From contig CALBCY010000146.1 in assembly GCA_937927195.1 (NCBI GenBank), positions 1-64,000 on the forward strand: a stretch of DNA of 64,000 nucleotides, read 5' to 3'. Positions 17,356-26,435 of this stretch are shown piece by piece. This DNA comes from an uncultured Chitinophagales bacterium. Its GTDB lineage: Bacteria > Bacteroidota > Bacteroidia > Chitinophagales > UBA2359. How positions within the stretch are numbered: the first letter of the stretch is position 1; each line of letters starts with the position of its first letter. Position numbers and translations under genes: made by a program. A model generated the notes under the pieces. It made no database searches. It saw nothing but the letters and a program-made list of their open reading frames with translations, and was not told the origin of the DNA.

Positions 17356-18084
17356 TTAATTTTTATCGGTAAAACTGGCAATCAGACTGAGGAGACCGAA
17401 GCCAAAAACAATCCCAAGAGAAATATAACTGAGCAATTGGCTGCGCTCTGGAAATTGGTACAAGATCATTCCATTGATAACAAAAAACAAAACGGACAAA
17501 ATAAGAGAAGGAATCATCATTGCATTTTTTCGACTGGGGTAGGGGTATTTGATAGGGACGAAATGGAGAATACTGAAGATTACTAAAATGATTAAATTGG
17601 CACTTTGGCTGAAATCTGTAACGAAATACAGAGTGTAAGCGACGATGTTCCACATTACTGGGAAGCCGATGAAATAAAGATCATTCGAAACCATTCCATT
17701 TTTACCATAGTACAAAGCTGAAACCAACAAGACCATGCAAACCGCCGGAAAGCGCCAAGCCTCGCTTAGTATTCCACATTCGTACATAAAAAATGCTGGA
17801 ATGATTGCATAAGTCGCAAAGTCTATGACATAGTCTATGGACTTTCCATCCCAATTTGGCAAGGTTTCTTCTGCTTTAAATAATCTGGCAAAACTTCCAT
17901 CTACCGCATCAATTATAAAAGCCACAAACAACCAGAACATGGCCATTCTTAACTTCATTGGCCCTTCTGCAGCAAAATCTGAAATGGCAATGATGGCCAA
18001 AATAGCTGCAATGATTCCACTTGATGTGAACAAGTGAACACTAAAAGCCAATGCTTTTTGAATAAATGTAGGACTTTTGGGCAT
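17356..18084 (-). CDS. pcs: Probable phosphatidylcholine synthase (CDP-alcohol phosphatidyltransferase)
   Basis: Pcs joins choline to CDP-diacylglycerol to give phosphatidylcholine. The 242-residue membrane protein carries the CDP-alcohol motif with Asp59, Asp62, Gly63, Arg67, Gly80, Asp84 and Asp88. The gap between AR and G is 12 residues rather than the usual 8, which is what I recall for Pcs. Other Pcs-like parts are AFSVHLFTSSG near the N-terminus and ALYYGKNG with FIGFPVMWNIVAY in the middle. PssA is the main alternative, but the wider motif and N-terminus favour Pcs. No choline uptake gene is nearby. Confidence 0.75.
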   Translation of the reverse strand: MPKSPTFIQKALAFSVHLFTSSGIIAAILAIIAISDFAAEGPMKLRMAMFWLFVAFIIDAVDGSFARLFKAEETLPNWDGKSIDYVIDFATYAIIPAFFMYECGILSEAWRFPAVCMVLLVSALYYGKNGMVSNDLYFIGFPVMWNIVAYTLYFVTDFSQSANLIILVIFSILHFVPIKYPYPSRKNAMMIPSLILSVLFFVINGMILYQFPERSQLLSYISLGIVFGFGLLSLIASFTDKN

Positions 18085-18240
18085 TGAACAAAATTACTAA
18101 GAAGATATTACAAATTGTTTGCTTATTGAAAATTTCAATGATAAGCTAGATTTGACTCCTACTTTCAACCGATTTAAAGAAAACCATTTCAACGGTTGAT
18201 GTTAATTATGGATGTCAATTAGAAATGGTAGTATTGCTAT

Positions 18241-18264
18241 GTAGTAAAGTAGTGAAGTAATATA
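18241..18264. repeat. Three degenerate 8-bp repeats
   Basis: GTAGTAAA, GTAGTGAA and GTAATATA follow each other upstream of the HPF-like gene. The array is short and could be chance, but it fits the pattern seen in many other spacers of this window. Confidence 0.45.
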
Positions 18265-18332
18265 AATGATAGTAAAACTATTATTTGTGAAAAATATGTT
18301 TTATATTTGAATTGAACAAATTACTTAGACTC

Positions 18333-18650
18333 ATGCAAATTGTAATACGCAATCAAGCAAAAATTTCTAACAAGTACATTAGATTTATTAAATGGAAAAT
18401 AAGAAAGATAAAGGATAAGTTTAAACACTTGTTGTACTTAAAAGTATTGATAAGTAAAGAGGGGCAAAAACCTTCTCGATACAAGGCAGTTTTGAAATTA
18501 GGAATAAAAGGTCATGATATAATTCTGACGAATTATTCAGAAAACCTAACTAGTCTTTGGAGTAAATCTGTAAACGATGTTCAAAGATACTTAAGGAAAA
18601 ATAAAGAAAGAAATAGAATCAATGCCTTTAGGTATAAGAATACTGGATAA
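18333..18650 (+). CDS. HPF/RaiA-like ribosome-associated protein
   Basis: The 105-residue protein resembles the hibernation-promoting factor / sigma-54 modulation family, which binds the 30S decoding centre in starved cells. The N-terminal strand is MQIVIRNQAKISNKYIRFI, and the C-terminal half has the typical run LKLGIKGHDIIL followed by a helix with KSVNDVQRYLRKNKER. It lacks the long C-terminal dimerisation domain of long HPF. I chose the ATG at 18333; an in-frame TTG at 18312 is less fitting because the family begins at this strand. It probably shares a transcript with the next gene. Confidence 0.65.
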   Translation: MQIVIRNQAKISNKYIRFIKWKIRKIKDKFKHLLYLKVLISKEGQKPSRYKAVLKLGIKGHDIILTNYSENLTSLWSKSVNDVQRYLRKNKERNRINAFRYKNTG

Positions 18651-18668
18651 CATTTTAAATTAAAAAGC

Positions 18669-19010
18669 ATGGATAAGAATAAGGAAGAGAAGATGATCGA
18701 TCAGGACAGTTTATTGTTTGGGATTGAGCGAGCAAAAGCTTCTGGTTACAAGACGGAGTTTATGTTTCAAGAAGGACTTTTAGTTGATCGTCAAACTTTA
18801 AAATCGTATAACAATGATGATTGTCATTTGTTTAAATACGAACGGTTTGAAGGGCTTTCAGATCCTGCAGATTCATCCATATTGTGTTGGGTTGAATGCC
18901 TTGATGGGGTTAAGGGGCACATCAGTAGTGCCTATGGAATCTATGCCGATGTCGATTTAGTAAAGTTTTTACAATCGCTTTCCAAGGTCGATGATAAAGA
19001 GAAGCTTTAA
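18669..19010 (+). CDS. Conserved small Bacteroidota protein (often labelled PRPP synthetase-like)
   Basis: The 113-residue protein has the signature YRFEG-like KYERFEGLSDPADSSILC, then GVKGHISSAYGIYAD. I recall this from a small Bacteroidota family that databases often label phosphoribosylpyrophosphate synthetase. It is far too short for that enzyme and has no PRPP motif, so the label is not to be trusted. It lies 18 bp after the HPF-like gene, which suggests a shared transcript and perhaps a stationary-phase role. Confidence 0.6.
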   Translation: MDKNKEEKMIDQDSLLFGIERAKASGYKTEFMFQEGLLVDRQTLKSYNNDDCHLFKYERFEGLSDPADSSILCWVECLDGVKGHISSAYGIYADVDLVKFLQSLSKVDDKEKL

Positions 19011-19128
19011 AGCCAATTGAATAACTTAGGGCAGCTCAAGCATCTCCTGCTTTGAACATTAAAAGTGCTCAAACAACGGAATAAGTCCAGTTGACAGGCC
19101 CTAAGTTTTTCAATTACTATCTTTCATG

Positions 19129-19983
19129 CTAGACGAAGCGCTTCTCATGGTAAAGATTCTCTGGCTCTTTCTCCAAACGATCATAATACTTTTGGTGCTG
19201 GTTTTCGGCTTTATAAAATTTCTCCGCCTTAGCCAATTGAGTAACAACATTCAATCCCTTGTCTTTTAATTCTTGAATCAGTTTTTCTGCTGTCAACCTT
19301 TGTTCTTCATTGGCATAAAAGATGGCAGATCGATATTTTCCGTTTTGGGCCTCTCCTTGTCTGCTCGCAACACTCGGATCATGTGATTCGAAAAATGTCT
19401 TGGCCAACTGTTCGAAAGAGACTTTGTTTTTGTCGTAATAAATTTCAACAGTCTCAGCATGTCCTGTCATTCCTGAACTTACTTCTCTGTAAGTAGGTGT
19501 TTTAATTTTACCGCCCGTGTAACCAACTCTGGTAGCCAATACACCCTCAATTCTCGAAAAGATGTACTCTTTGCTCCAAAAACATCCTGAAGCAAAAATA
19601 GCGCGTTGGAGCGTGTTTTCAGCATTGGTAACAAATTTCATCGATATAGAATTGACACAATGTCGCTCGTTTTTTTCGGTCAGTCTTTCCCCCTCAAAAA
19701 CATGACCCAAATGTCCTTCGCAAGTACTACAGACAATCTCTACTCTGCGTCCATCTGCATCGAGGTTCCGCTTCACCATTCCCGGAATTTCATCGTCAAA
19801 GCTTGGCCAGCCGCAACCTGAATGAAATTTGTCATGAGACAAATAAAGCGGAGAATTGCACTGTTTGCAGATATAAAGCCCATCGGCAAACAAGTCGGTG
19901 TATTCTCCTGTAAAAGGCATTTCCGTCCCTTTTCTGATGATTACTCTTTCCTCTTGTGAGTTTAAAGGATTTAATTTTGACAT
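19129..19983 (-). CDS. Bifunctional methionine sulfoxide reductase, MsrB-MsrA fusion
   Basis: The protein repairs both R and S forms of oxidised methionine. The N-terminal MsrB domain (1-118) has zinc ligands Cys39, Cys42, Cys85 and Cys88, GCGWPSF with Cys57, and the catalytic RHCVNS with Cys109. The C-terminal MsrA domain (about 125-284) has the catalytic GCFWS with Cys134, then RVGYTGG and TGHAETVEI. The order B then A is the reverse of the common MsrA-MsrB fusion. No signal peptide is seen, so it is cytoplasmic. A 7-bp dyad lies upstream. Confidence 0.95.
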   Translation of the reverse strand: MSKLNPLNSQEERVIIRKGTEMPFTGEYTDLFADGLYICKQCNSPLYLSHDKFHSGCGWPSFDDEIPGMVKRNLDADGRRVEIVCSTCEGHLGHVFEGERLTEKNERHCVNSISMKFVTNAENTLQRAIFASGCFWSKEYIFSRIEGVLATRVGYTGGKIKTPTYREVSSGMTGHAETVEIYYDKNKVSFEQLAKTFFESHDPSVASRQGEAQNGKYRSAIFYANEEQRLTAEKLIQELKDKGLNVVTQLAKAEKFYKAENQHQKYYDRLEKEPENLYHEKRFV

Positions 19984-20002
19984 TTTCGATTTTTTTTATT
20001 AC

Positions 20003-20019
20003 TAGTCACCAAGTGACTA
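20003..20019. promoter_or_regulatory. 7-bp dyad upstream of msrBA
   Basis: TAGTCAC and GTGACTA form a perfect inverted repeat with a 3-base centre, 20 bp upstream of the msrBA start codon. It has operator-like size and position. It lies between the terminator of the upstream gene and msrBA. No known regulator can be assigned. Confidence 0.4.
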
Positions 20020-20041
20020 AGCGAAATATAGGCAAAAAAAA

Positions 20042-20068
20042 ATGGCCCTGCAAAAAATGCAGGGCCAT
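20042..20068 (-). terminator. Intrinsic terminator of the 1514-residue protein gene
   Basis: Arms at 20042-20052 (ATGGCCCTGCA) and 20058-20068 are perfect complements with a 5-base loop. On the minus strand the hairpin is followed by nine T. It lies 20 bp past the stop codon at 20089. Confidence 0.9.
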
Positions 20069-20088
20069 CTGAAGTCATTTTTCATCTA

Positions 20089-23000
20089 TTATTTTCGTAA
20101 TTCGATGAAACCTGTTTTTGTATAAATCTTTCCTTCGTTTTCAATCTTCAAAGCGAAGTAATAAGTTCCTTGAGGTGCAGCAAGATTGCCACCCACTTCT
20201 GTTCCGTCCCACTGATTCAGTGATTCGAAGTTCTCAGTTGAATAAATCAATTGACCAATTCTATTGAAAATGGTCATTTCAACTTGCATTCCAGGGAAGT
20301 ATTCTTCCAATCCAGGAATGGTAAATAAATCGTTGATACCATCTAGATTTGGTGAGAAAGTATTAGGAACCATCAATTGGCTCATTTTAGCTTCCATTGC
20401 ATCTGGAAGTACTTCAATGGTAACTTCTGCTAATTCACATTTTGAACCACAGCAAATCATGTAAACTATTTTATCCTGACCGACAAAACCATCAGCTGGA
20501 GTATATAGGATGCTTCCATTTTCCAATACTTCAACGCTTCCTTTAGCAGAAGAATTGATGATTACTGGAACACTTTGACAAGTTAGAATGACATCATTTT
20601 CCATTACATTGATCTCCTTAGCCGTTTCAAATGAAACGTTTTCTTGGTCGTTGTTTGCAGCAAAAGGAGCAAATCTAGCTCCACAATCAGAAACGGTTAC
20701 AAGAACTGAGAAAGTGTATTCATAGCATTCCGTTGAGCTGATGCCCGTATATACTGGAAGACCATAAGTAAGGCTTAATTCACCTTCATAAGCTATTCCA
20801 CGAATTCGGTAGTCAGCAACATTGGTTAAATCTATTTCTATGCTTGAATCATCAAATGGTCCAGCTAAAATTTCTGATGTAGCAGCATCTGTTAAGATGT
20901 AGGTAAAATAGGTTCCTTCGTTGCCAAATGAATACATATCAACTGCATAAGATCCACCATCTACCGCACAAAGATCTGTTTCTGAGTTGGTTCCTATTTC
21001 ACCATTCTCCAATACATTGCACAAACTCGCTCCAGAACAATCACTAAGATTGAGCTCGATAGCATTGGTAGGGTAGTAGCATTCACTGCTTATTAGATTT
21101 GAATAGTGAGCACCCATTGGAATTTCCAAAGTACCTTCATAGGCAATTCCTCTAATCTTATAGGTCCCTTCAGGATAACCTTCAAAGGTAAAAGTAGAAT
21201 TTGAGTTTGAAAACGGTCCGTCAATTACCATTCCGTTGCCATCCGTAACAATGTATTCAAAGAAATTTGAAATGTTTCCAGTAGAGTTAACATGAACAAA
21301 ATTAACTTGATTGTCACCAATAGAGCAGAAATCAGTATTATCGTTGGTTGAAATTTCACCAGGCTGAGCTATAGAACAAAGCATTCCAAAAGCACAATCA
21401 AATACATATACTTCAATTGTATTGGTGTATTCAAAGCAACCTGTTGTTGTTAAATCAGCAATTGGAACACCAGGTCCAATGTTGGTCATTTCACCATTGT
21501 AACCTATTCCAAGAATTTTGTAGGATTCACCAGGAACAGCATCAATATAAATCTCATTGCTGCTGTATGGTCCAGCCTTAATATAACTTCTTTCAATATC
21601 AGTAACTACATACATTAAGTTGTCTGTTTGCTGACCTGTCATATCCACTTCGATCATTGGCAACATTTCAGCTTCTTCTCTACAGAATACTTTTTGTGAA
21701 ACAGAAGAGATGCTTCCAGCTCCCATTCCATCAGGACAAGGCGCATGGCTTCTTTCTTCAGAACAGTCATAAACGTTTATTGGAATTGGCGCCATCAGGA
21801 TGAGTGAATCTTCTGACTCAATGTCCCAAATAGTACAATCATTGGTTGTTGGAATAGATAACTCACTACAATGAACAATTCCCCAAATCATGCAAATTTC
21901 AGCCATCGCTCCTTCAAAAGTAAAGATTGGTCCTGGAAGTGGGCCTGCAAATATTGCAGTACCATTCTGATTGGTTACATAGTAGGATACTTGTCCAACT
22001 ACATTATTTGTAAATACTTCTACCGTGTCAACAACTGTATCTCCGTAAGAACAAATATCTGTATTTGAATTGGTTCCAATTGATCCAGCTGAAATTTCAC
22101 AAACACAACCAGATTGATCATTCTCAATGGTAAAAGTGAATTCTTGGTAACAGAATTCTGGATTGTTTTGGAAAGAAACATTTATCACATAATCTCCAGG
22201 CGCAATATTGCCGATGAAAATGCTGTCCTCAATAGAATTGATACCGGCAATTTGTATAGGACTGATTCCCGATACTTCATAAAAGTCGTATCTGAAATTG
22301 GTCACTCCATCTTGACCAGTAGCAACAACTAGAATTTCTCCGTTTTCTTCTCCACAAGTTGGGGCATCAAAAGAAGCCTCAAATTCACATGGAGCACAAT
22401 CAGAAAAGTCATCTTCCAATGTAAAATCCAACTCATAGAAGCAAGTGCCGTCTGGAGGGAAATTGGTTACTTCCAAATGGTAATCTCCTGTTTGCATTTG
22501 ATCATACAATACTACAAACTCATTCGTCGCATTGTTAAAAGTAACTCCGAATGGATCAGTCAATTGGTAGAAGTAAAGCGTGTTTCCATCTTGAATGGTA
22601 GGAGTAACTGTAATGATTCCATTATTCAATCCACATTTTGGATTTTCATATTCTACTATGAAATCGCAAGCTGGTTCACATTCATCATTAACGGTAAGAT
22701 TGTAACTTGTAGAGCAAAGATCAGGGTTTCCTGCGTATTGAATATTCAAAGTGTAATCACCTGGTAAAAGATTTTCGAATAACAAAGTGGCCTCGATAGA
22801 AGTGATTGTTTCACCTGATCCATCTTGGTAAACCAATTCGTAATCGAAAGGAGTATTACCTGTCTGTCCAGCATTTGAAATTTCTAGAGATCCATCTGCT
22901 GCACCACAATTTGAAGCTGTTCCACCTGTAGTAAATTCGCAAGGAGCACAATTTGAATAATCATCTTCTAAAGCAAACTCATAAGTAGCTTCACATTCTT

Positions 23001-24633
23001 CAGCGTTCATAAATAGCGTTACTCTTAAGAAATAATCTCCAACAGGCATTTGATCGTAGAATACAGAATCTTCGAAAGTTGCATTGTTAAAAGTTACTCC
23101 AGAAGGATCCGTCAATTCGTAGAAGTAAATCGTAGCACCGTCTTGTTCAGCTGGAACAACAGTTATCAAACCATTGTTTGAGCCGCATTCAGGATTTTGG
23201 TAGATGACTTCAAACTCACAATTTTCCGTTGCACATCCTTCATTGTTTATTGCAATAGTAAAATCATAACTGGTTTCACAAAACTCTGGATGGCCCGTAA
23301 AGACAATATTGACAGAATAATCACCTGGCGACAAGTTTCCAAAATTCAAACTGTCAACTGATGAGGTAATGTCCTCAATAACGTTTCCATCAGCATCCAA
23401 TAGTTCATAATCAAATGAAGTATTTCCTTCTTGCCCTTCATTGAATACAATAATTTGTCCATTAGGCTCACCACATTGTGAATCAACGCCACTTACTACA
23501 AACTCGCAAGGAGCGCAATTAGAGAAGTCATCAATCAATGAGAATTCATAGGTTTGCTCACATTCTTCAGCATTCATAAACAAAGTGATATGCAAGCTGT
23601 AGTCGCCTGCTGGCATTTGGTCGTAGAATACGGAATCTTCGAAAGTTGCATTGTTAAAAGTTACGCCTAAAGGATCAGTCAATTCGTAGAAATATAAAAT
23701 ACTTCCGTCTTGCTCCTCAGGTACAACTGTAATCAATCCATTGTTGCTTCCGCATTCAGGGTTTTCAAAAAGCACATCAAATGCACAATTTTCATTTAAG
23801 TTGCAACCCTCTAAATTTGTTTCAATCGTAAGGTCATAATTGTTGTTGCATAAATCTGGATTACCTGTAAAGCCAATGTTAACTGAATATTCACCTGGAA
23901 GTAAATTGCTTAGATAAACACTGTCAACAATGGAAGCGATTGAAAGGACACTATTGCCTTCTGAATCAGTAACTTCGTAAGTAAAAGAAGTAGATCCATC
24001 TTGGCCGGCATTGACCAATAAAATTTCACCATTTGGCTCTCCACAAATAGAAGCAATAGAACTTGCTTCGAATTCACAAGGAACACAATCAGAATAATCA
24101 TTTTCTAAGGCAAACTCATAAGTTTGCTGACATTCATCAGGGTTCATAAAGAGGGTAACGGTCAAACTATAATCTCCTGCAGGCATTTGATCATAGTAAA
24201 CTACCGATTCATAAGTTGCATTGATAAATGTAACTCCAAAAGGATCAGTCAATTCATAATAGTAAATTGTTGAACCATTTTGGTCGGCTGGAATAACTGT
24301 AATCAATCCATTGTTTACACCACAAGTAGGGTTTTCGTATAAAATGTCAAAATTACAGTCTACTTCAACTTCCATTAAGGACACAGACGAAGGTTTTCTT
24401 GAGAAATCCGTTTCGTCTTTGGAAATTGATTGAAAGGTTTGAGATTCCTCGGAGAGATTAACCTTGGAATTTTGAGCAAAGGAGTTTGTTGTTGTTGTCC
24501 CTAAAAGAAAAAAGAAAAATACCAATGTCAAGCAAATTTTGCTCAACCCTATGTTTTTGGACATAGGAATAGTTTTTCTAACCTCATTGGAGGGCACAGG
24601 AACACAGTTCCTGCTGAGTAGAAATCTTTTCAT
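20089..24633 (-). CDS. Giant SprB-like surface protein with T9SS type B (CHU_C) sorting domain
   Basis: A 1514-residue secreted protein. Signal peptide is around residues 24-54 (KICLTLVFFFFLLGTTTTNSFAQ); Met24 (24564) may be the true start. Residues about 70-870 hold four copies of a two-part module of about 200 residues: CGxNNGLITV...YFYELTDP...GDYSL (SprB-repeat-like) then CGEPNGEI...GDYSVNI. Four modules of about 100 residues beginning GSIGTNSNTDIC follow, then an Ig/cadherin-like domain (DGFVGQDKIVY). The C-terminus (NTFSPNLDGINDLF... GTYYFALKI) is the gliding-motility-associated type B sorting domain. Likely cell-surface or shed adhesin. It is monocistronic with its own terminator. Confidence 0.88.
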   Translation of the reverse strand: MKRFLLSRNCVPVPSNEVRKTIPMSKNIGLSKICLTLVFFFFLLGTTTTNSFAQNSKVNLSEESQTFQSISKDETDFSRKPSSVSLMEVEVDCNFDILYENPTCGVNNGLITVIPADQNGSTIYYYELTDPFGVTFINATYESVVYYDQMPAGDYSLTVTLFMNPDECQQTYEFALENDYSDCVPCEFEASSIASICGEPNGEILLVNAGQDGSTSFTYEVTDSEGNSVLSIASIVDSVYLSNLLPGEYSVNIGFTGNPDLCNNNYDLTIETNLEGCNLNENCAFDVLFENPECGSNNGLITVVPEEQDGSILYFYELTDPLGVTFNNATFEDSVFYDQMPAGDYSLHITLFMNAEECEQTYEFSLIDDFSNCAPCEFVVSGVDSQCGEPNGQIIVFNEGQEGNTSFDYELLDADGNVIEDITSSVDSLNFGNLSPGDYSVNIVFTGHPEFCETSYDFTIAINNEGCATENCEFEVIYQNPECGSNNGLITVVPAEQDGATIYFYELTDPSGVTFNNATFEDSVFYDQMPVGDYFLRVTLFMNAEECEATYEFALEDDYSNCAPCEFTTGGTASNCGAADGSLEISNAGQTGNTPFDYELVYQDGSGETITSIEATLLFENLLPGDYTLNIQYAGNPDLCSTSYNLTVNDECEPACDFIVEYENPKCGLNNGIITVTPTIQDGNTLYFYQLTDPFGVTFNNATNEFVVLYDQMQTGDYHLEVTNFPPDGTCFYELDFTLEDDFSDCAPCEFEASFDAPTCGEENGEILVVATGQDGVTNFRYDFYEVSGISPIQIAGINSIEDSIFIGNIAPGDYVINVSFQNNPEFCYQEFTFTIENDQSGCVCEISAGSIGTNSNTDICSYGDTVVDTVEVFTNNVVGQVSYYVTNQNGTAIFAGPLPGPIFTFEGAMAEICMIWGIVHCSELSIPTTNDCTIWDIESEDSLILMAPIPINVYDCSEERSHAPCPDGMGAGSISSVSQKVFCREEAEMLPMIEVDMTGQQTDNLMYVVTDIERSYIKAGPYSSNEIYIDAVPGESYKILGIGYNGEMTNIGPGVPIADLTTTGCFEYTNTIEVYVFDCAFGMLCSIAQPGEISTNDNTDFCSIGDNQVNFVHVNSTGNISNFFEYIVTDGNGMVIDGPFSNSNSTFTFEGYPEGTYKIRGIAYEGTLEIPMGAHYSNLISSECYYPTNAIELNLSDCSGASLCNVLENGEIGTNSETDLCAVDGGSYAVDMYSFGNEGTYFTYILTDAATSEILAGPFDDSSIEIDLTNVADYRIRGIAYEGELSLTYGLPVYTGISSTECYEYTFSVLVTVSDCGARFAPFAANNDQENVSFETAKEINVMENDVILTCQSVPVIINSSAKGSVEVLENGSILYTPADGFVGQDKIVYMICCGSKCELAEVTIEVLPDAMEAKMSQLMVPNTFSPNLDGINDLFTIPGLEEYFPGMQVEMTIFNRIGQLIYSTENFESLNQWDGTEVGGNLAAPQGTYYFALKIENEGKIYTKTGFIELRK

Positions 24634-24997
24634 AACTAGTTATAATATTGTTATGTCACAAATAGCAGTGGCTATTTGCAACAATTAAAAATTCTTACAA
24701 TTAAATTAAATTCCAGTATTATAAGGTCAATAATCCGCGAACTTTTTCAACTTGGCTTAGAAAATAAAGTTAGTAGGTGTGATTAGTTCCTAAAATTATC
24801 CTAAAAAGTTACAAATTGCAACGATTTTAACCAATTCTTTTTTCATATTTTTTTATAAAATTGATAAAATCAACAATTCGAAAAGTATTAGAACTTCTTA
24901 ATCAAGAGACTAGCCTTAATATTAGGTCACCTTATAAAAATTATTAAATTTTGCTTCTGAAGAAAAATTTTATAATAAGTAGTATTTTTGCAACATA
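24634..24997. other. Gene-free divergent spacer, 364 bp
   Basis: It separates the giant T9SS gene from mtaB, so both promoters lie here. It is very AT-rich. A box TATTTTTG at 24983-24990 matches the Bacteroidota -7 element TAnnTTTG, but no TTTG lies at the right distance upstream. No gene or RNA is visible. Confidence 0.5.
24983..24990 (+). promoter_or_regulatory. Possible -7 element of mtaB
   Basis: TATTTTTG fits the Bacteroidota -7 consensus TAnnTTTG. It ends only 7 bases before the mtaB ATG, so the transcript would be leaderless or nearly so. The nearest TTTG upstream (24950-24953) is about 29 bases away, longer than the usual 17-23. Confidence 0.35.
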
Positions 24998-26380
24998 ATG
25001 GAGAATAAAAAGCGACTTGCCTTACATACCCTTGGCTGTAAATTAAATTTTACGGAGACCTCCTCCATTGGTAGAATGTTAACGGATGAGGGCTATGAAA
25101 TTGTAGCCTTTGATGATTCGGCCGATCTTTACATCATAAACACCTGTTCAGTAACAGATAATGCCGATAAGAAATGTAGAAGTTTTATCAGGAAAGCAAA
25201 AAAACAAAATTTAGCGGCTTTTATCATAGTTGTGGGTTGTTATGCACAGCTTAAACCAAAAGAAATTTCTGAAATTCCAGGTGTTGATCTCGTACTTGGA
25301 GCAGCTGAGAAATTCAACATCGTCGAACACTTGAAAGAATTGGAGGCGACTGCAGTAAAAGATGAAAATGCTGGAATAACTGAAAGCTTAGGGAAATATG
25401 TTTCCTCTGATGTTTGTGAAGCCGATATTTTCGTTCAAGCCTATTCAATAAATGAAAGGACCAGATCCTTCTTAAAAGTACAGGATGGTTGTGATTACAA
25501 TTGTTCTTTTTGTACCATTCCTTTGGCAAGAGGTAAAAGCAGAAGTGCCAGCATAGCAACTGTATTGGCCAATGCCAATGAAATTGCAGAACAAGGAATT
25601 CGTGAAATTGTCCTCACTGGAGTAAACATTGGCGATTTCGGTAAAGGAACGAGTGGAGGAAAGAAAAAAGAAGAACAATTCATTGATTTGATAAAAGAAC
25701 TGGATAAACTAGAAGGAATTGATCGTTTCAGAATTTCTTCCATAGAGCCTAACTTGTTATCAAATGAAATAATTGAATTTGTAGCTGGCTCCAAAAGGTT
25801 TATGCCACATTTTCATATTCCACTGCAATCGGGAAGCGATAAGTTGTTGGCAATGATGAGAAGACGGTATAGAAAAGATTTATATATAGAACGTGTTCAA
25901 AAGATAAAATCATTGATGCCTGATTCTTGCATTGGTGTCGATGTAATTGTAGGCTTCCCTGGTGAAACAGAAGAGGACTTTTTGGAAACATATAATTTCT
26001 TAAAAGATTTGGATGTTTCGTACCTTCATGTCTTTACGTATTCAGAAAGAAAAAATACACTTGCAATAGAGTTGGATAATCCAGTTCCTCAAAAGGAGCG
26101 AGCTAGAAGAAGCAAGATGCTCAGAGATTTATCAGCCAAAAAAAGGAGATATTTTAATGAGCAATTTGTAGGTGAAATTCGACCAGTTTTGTTTGAACAA
26201 AAAATTGAAAATGGTTTCATTACTGGTTTCAGTGATAACTATATTAAAGTTCAGGTTCCTGTCAGTGATTCAGTTAACGAATTGTTGTTTAATAAGATAA
26301 CAGAAGTTAAATTGGGTGCTGTTGGCAGCGATAATACCGTGAAATCCGTTGTTTGTTTGGAAACTGCCTCAACAATTTGA
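24998..26380 (+). CDS. mtaB: tRNA (t6A37) methylthiotransferase MtaB
   Basis: MtaB is a radical SAM enzyme that turns t6A37 into ms2t6A37 in tRNAs reading ANN codons. The 460-residue protein has the N-terminal methylthiotransferase domain with HTLGCKLNFTE and INTCSVTDNADKKCRS, and then the radical SAM cluster CDYNCSFC (Cys165, Cys169, Cys172). HIPLQSGSD and DVIVGFPGETEEDF follow; a TRAM-like tail ends the protein. The TLGCKLN form distinguishes MtaB from MiaB and RimO. It works downstream of the Sua5-like enzyme made at 16006 in the same modification pathway. Confidence 0.93.
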   Translation: MENKKRLALHTLGCKLNFTETSSIGRMLTDEGYEIVAFDDSADLYIINTCSVTDNADKKCRSFIRKAKKQNLAAFIIVVGCYAQLKPKEISEIPGVDLVLGAAEKFNIVEHLKELEATAVKDENAGITESLGKYVSSDVCEADIFVQAYSINERTRSFLKVQDGCDYNCSFCTIPLARGKSRSASIATVLANANEIAEQGIREIVLTGVNIGDFGKGTSGGKKKEEQFIDLIKELDKLEGIDRFRISSIEPNLLSNEIIEFVAGSKRFMPHFHIPLQSGSDKLLAMMRRRYRKDLYIERVQKIKSLMPDSCIGVDVIVGFPGETEEDFLETYNFLKDLDVSYLHVFTYSERKNTLAIELDNPVPQKERARRSKMLRDLSAKKRRYFNEQFVGEIRPVLFEQKIENGFITGFSDNYIKVQVPVSDSVNELLFNKITEVKLGAVGSDNTVKSVVCLETASTI

Positions 26381-26410
26381 CAGCAGTATGATTGATTAAT
26401 AATTATTGAA

Positions 26411-26434
26411 TTTAATACACTTTTTAATACACTA
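26411..26434. repeat. 12-bp x2 repeat abutting the lgt start
   Basis: TTTAATACACTT and TTTAATACACTA are adjacent, and the second ends 1 bp before the lgt ATG. The repeat therefore occupies the ribosome-binding position. Confidence 0.7.
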
Positions 26435-26435
26435 A

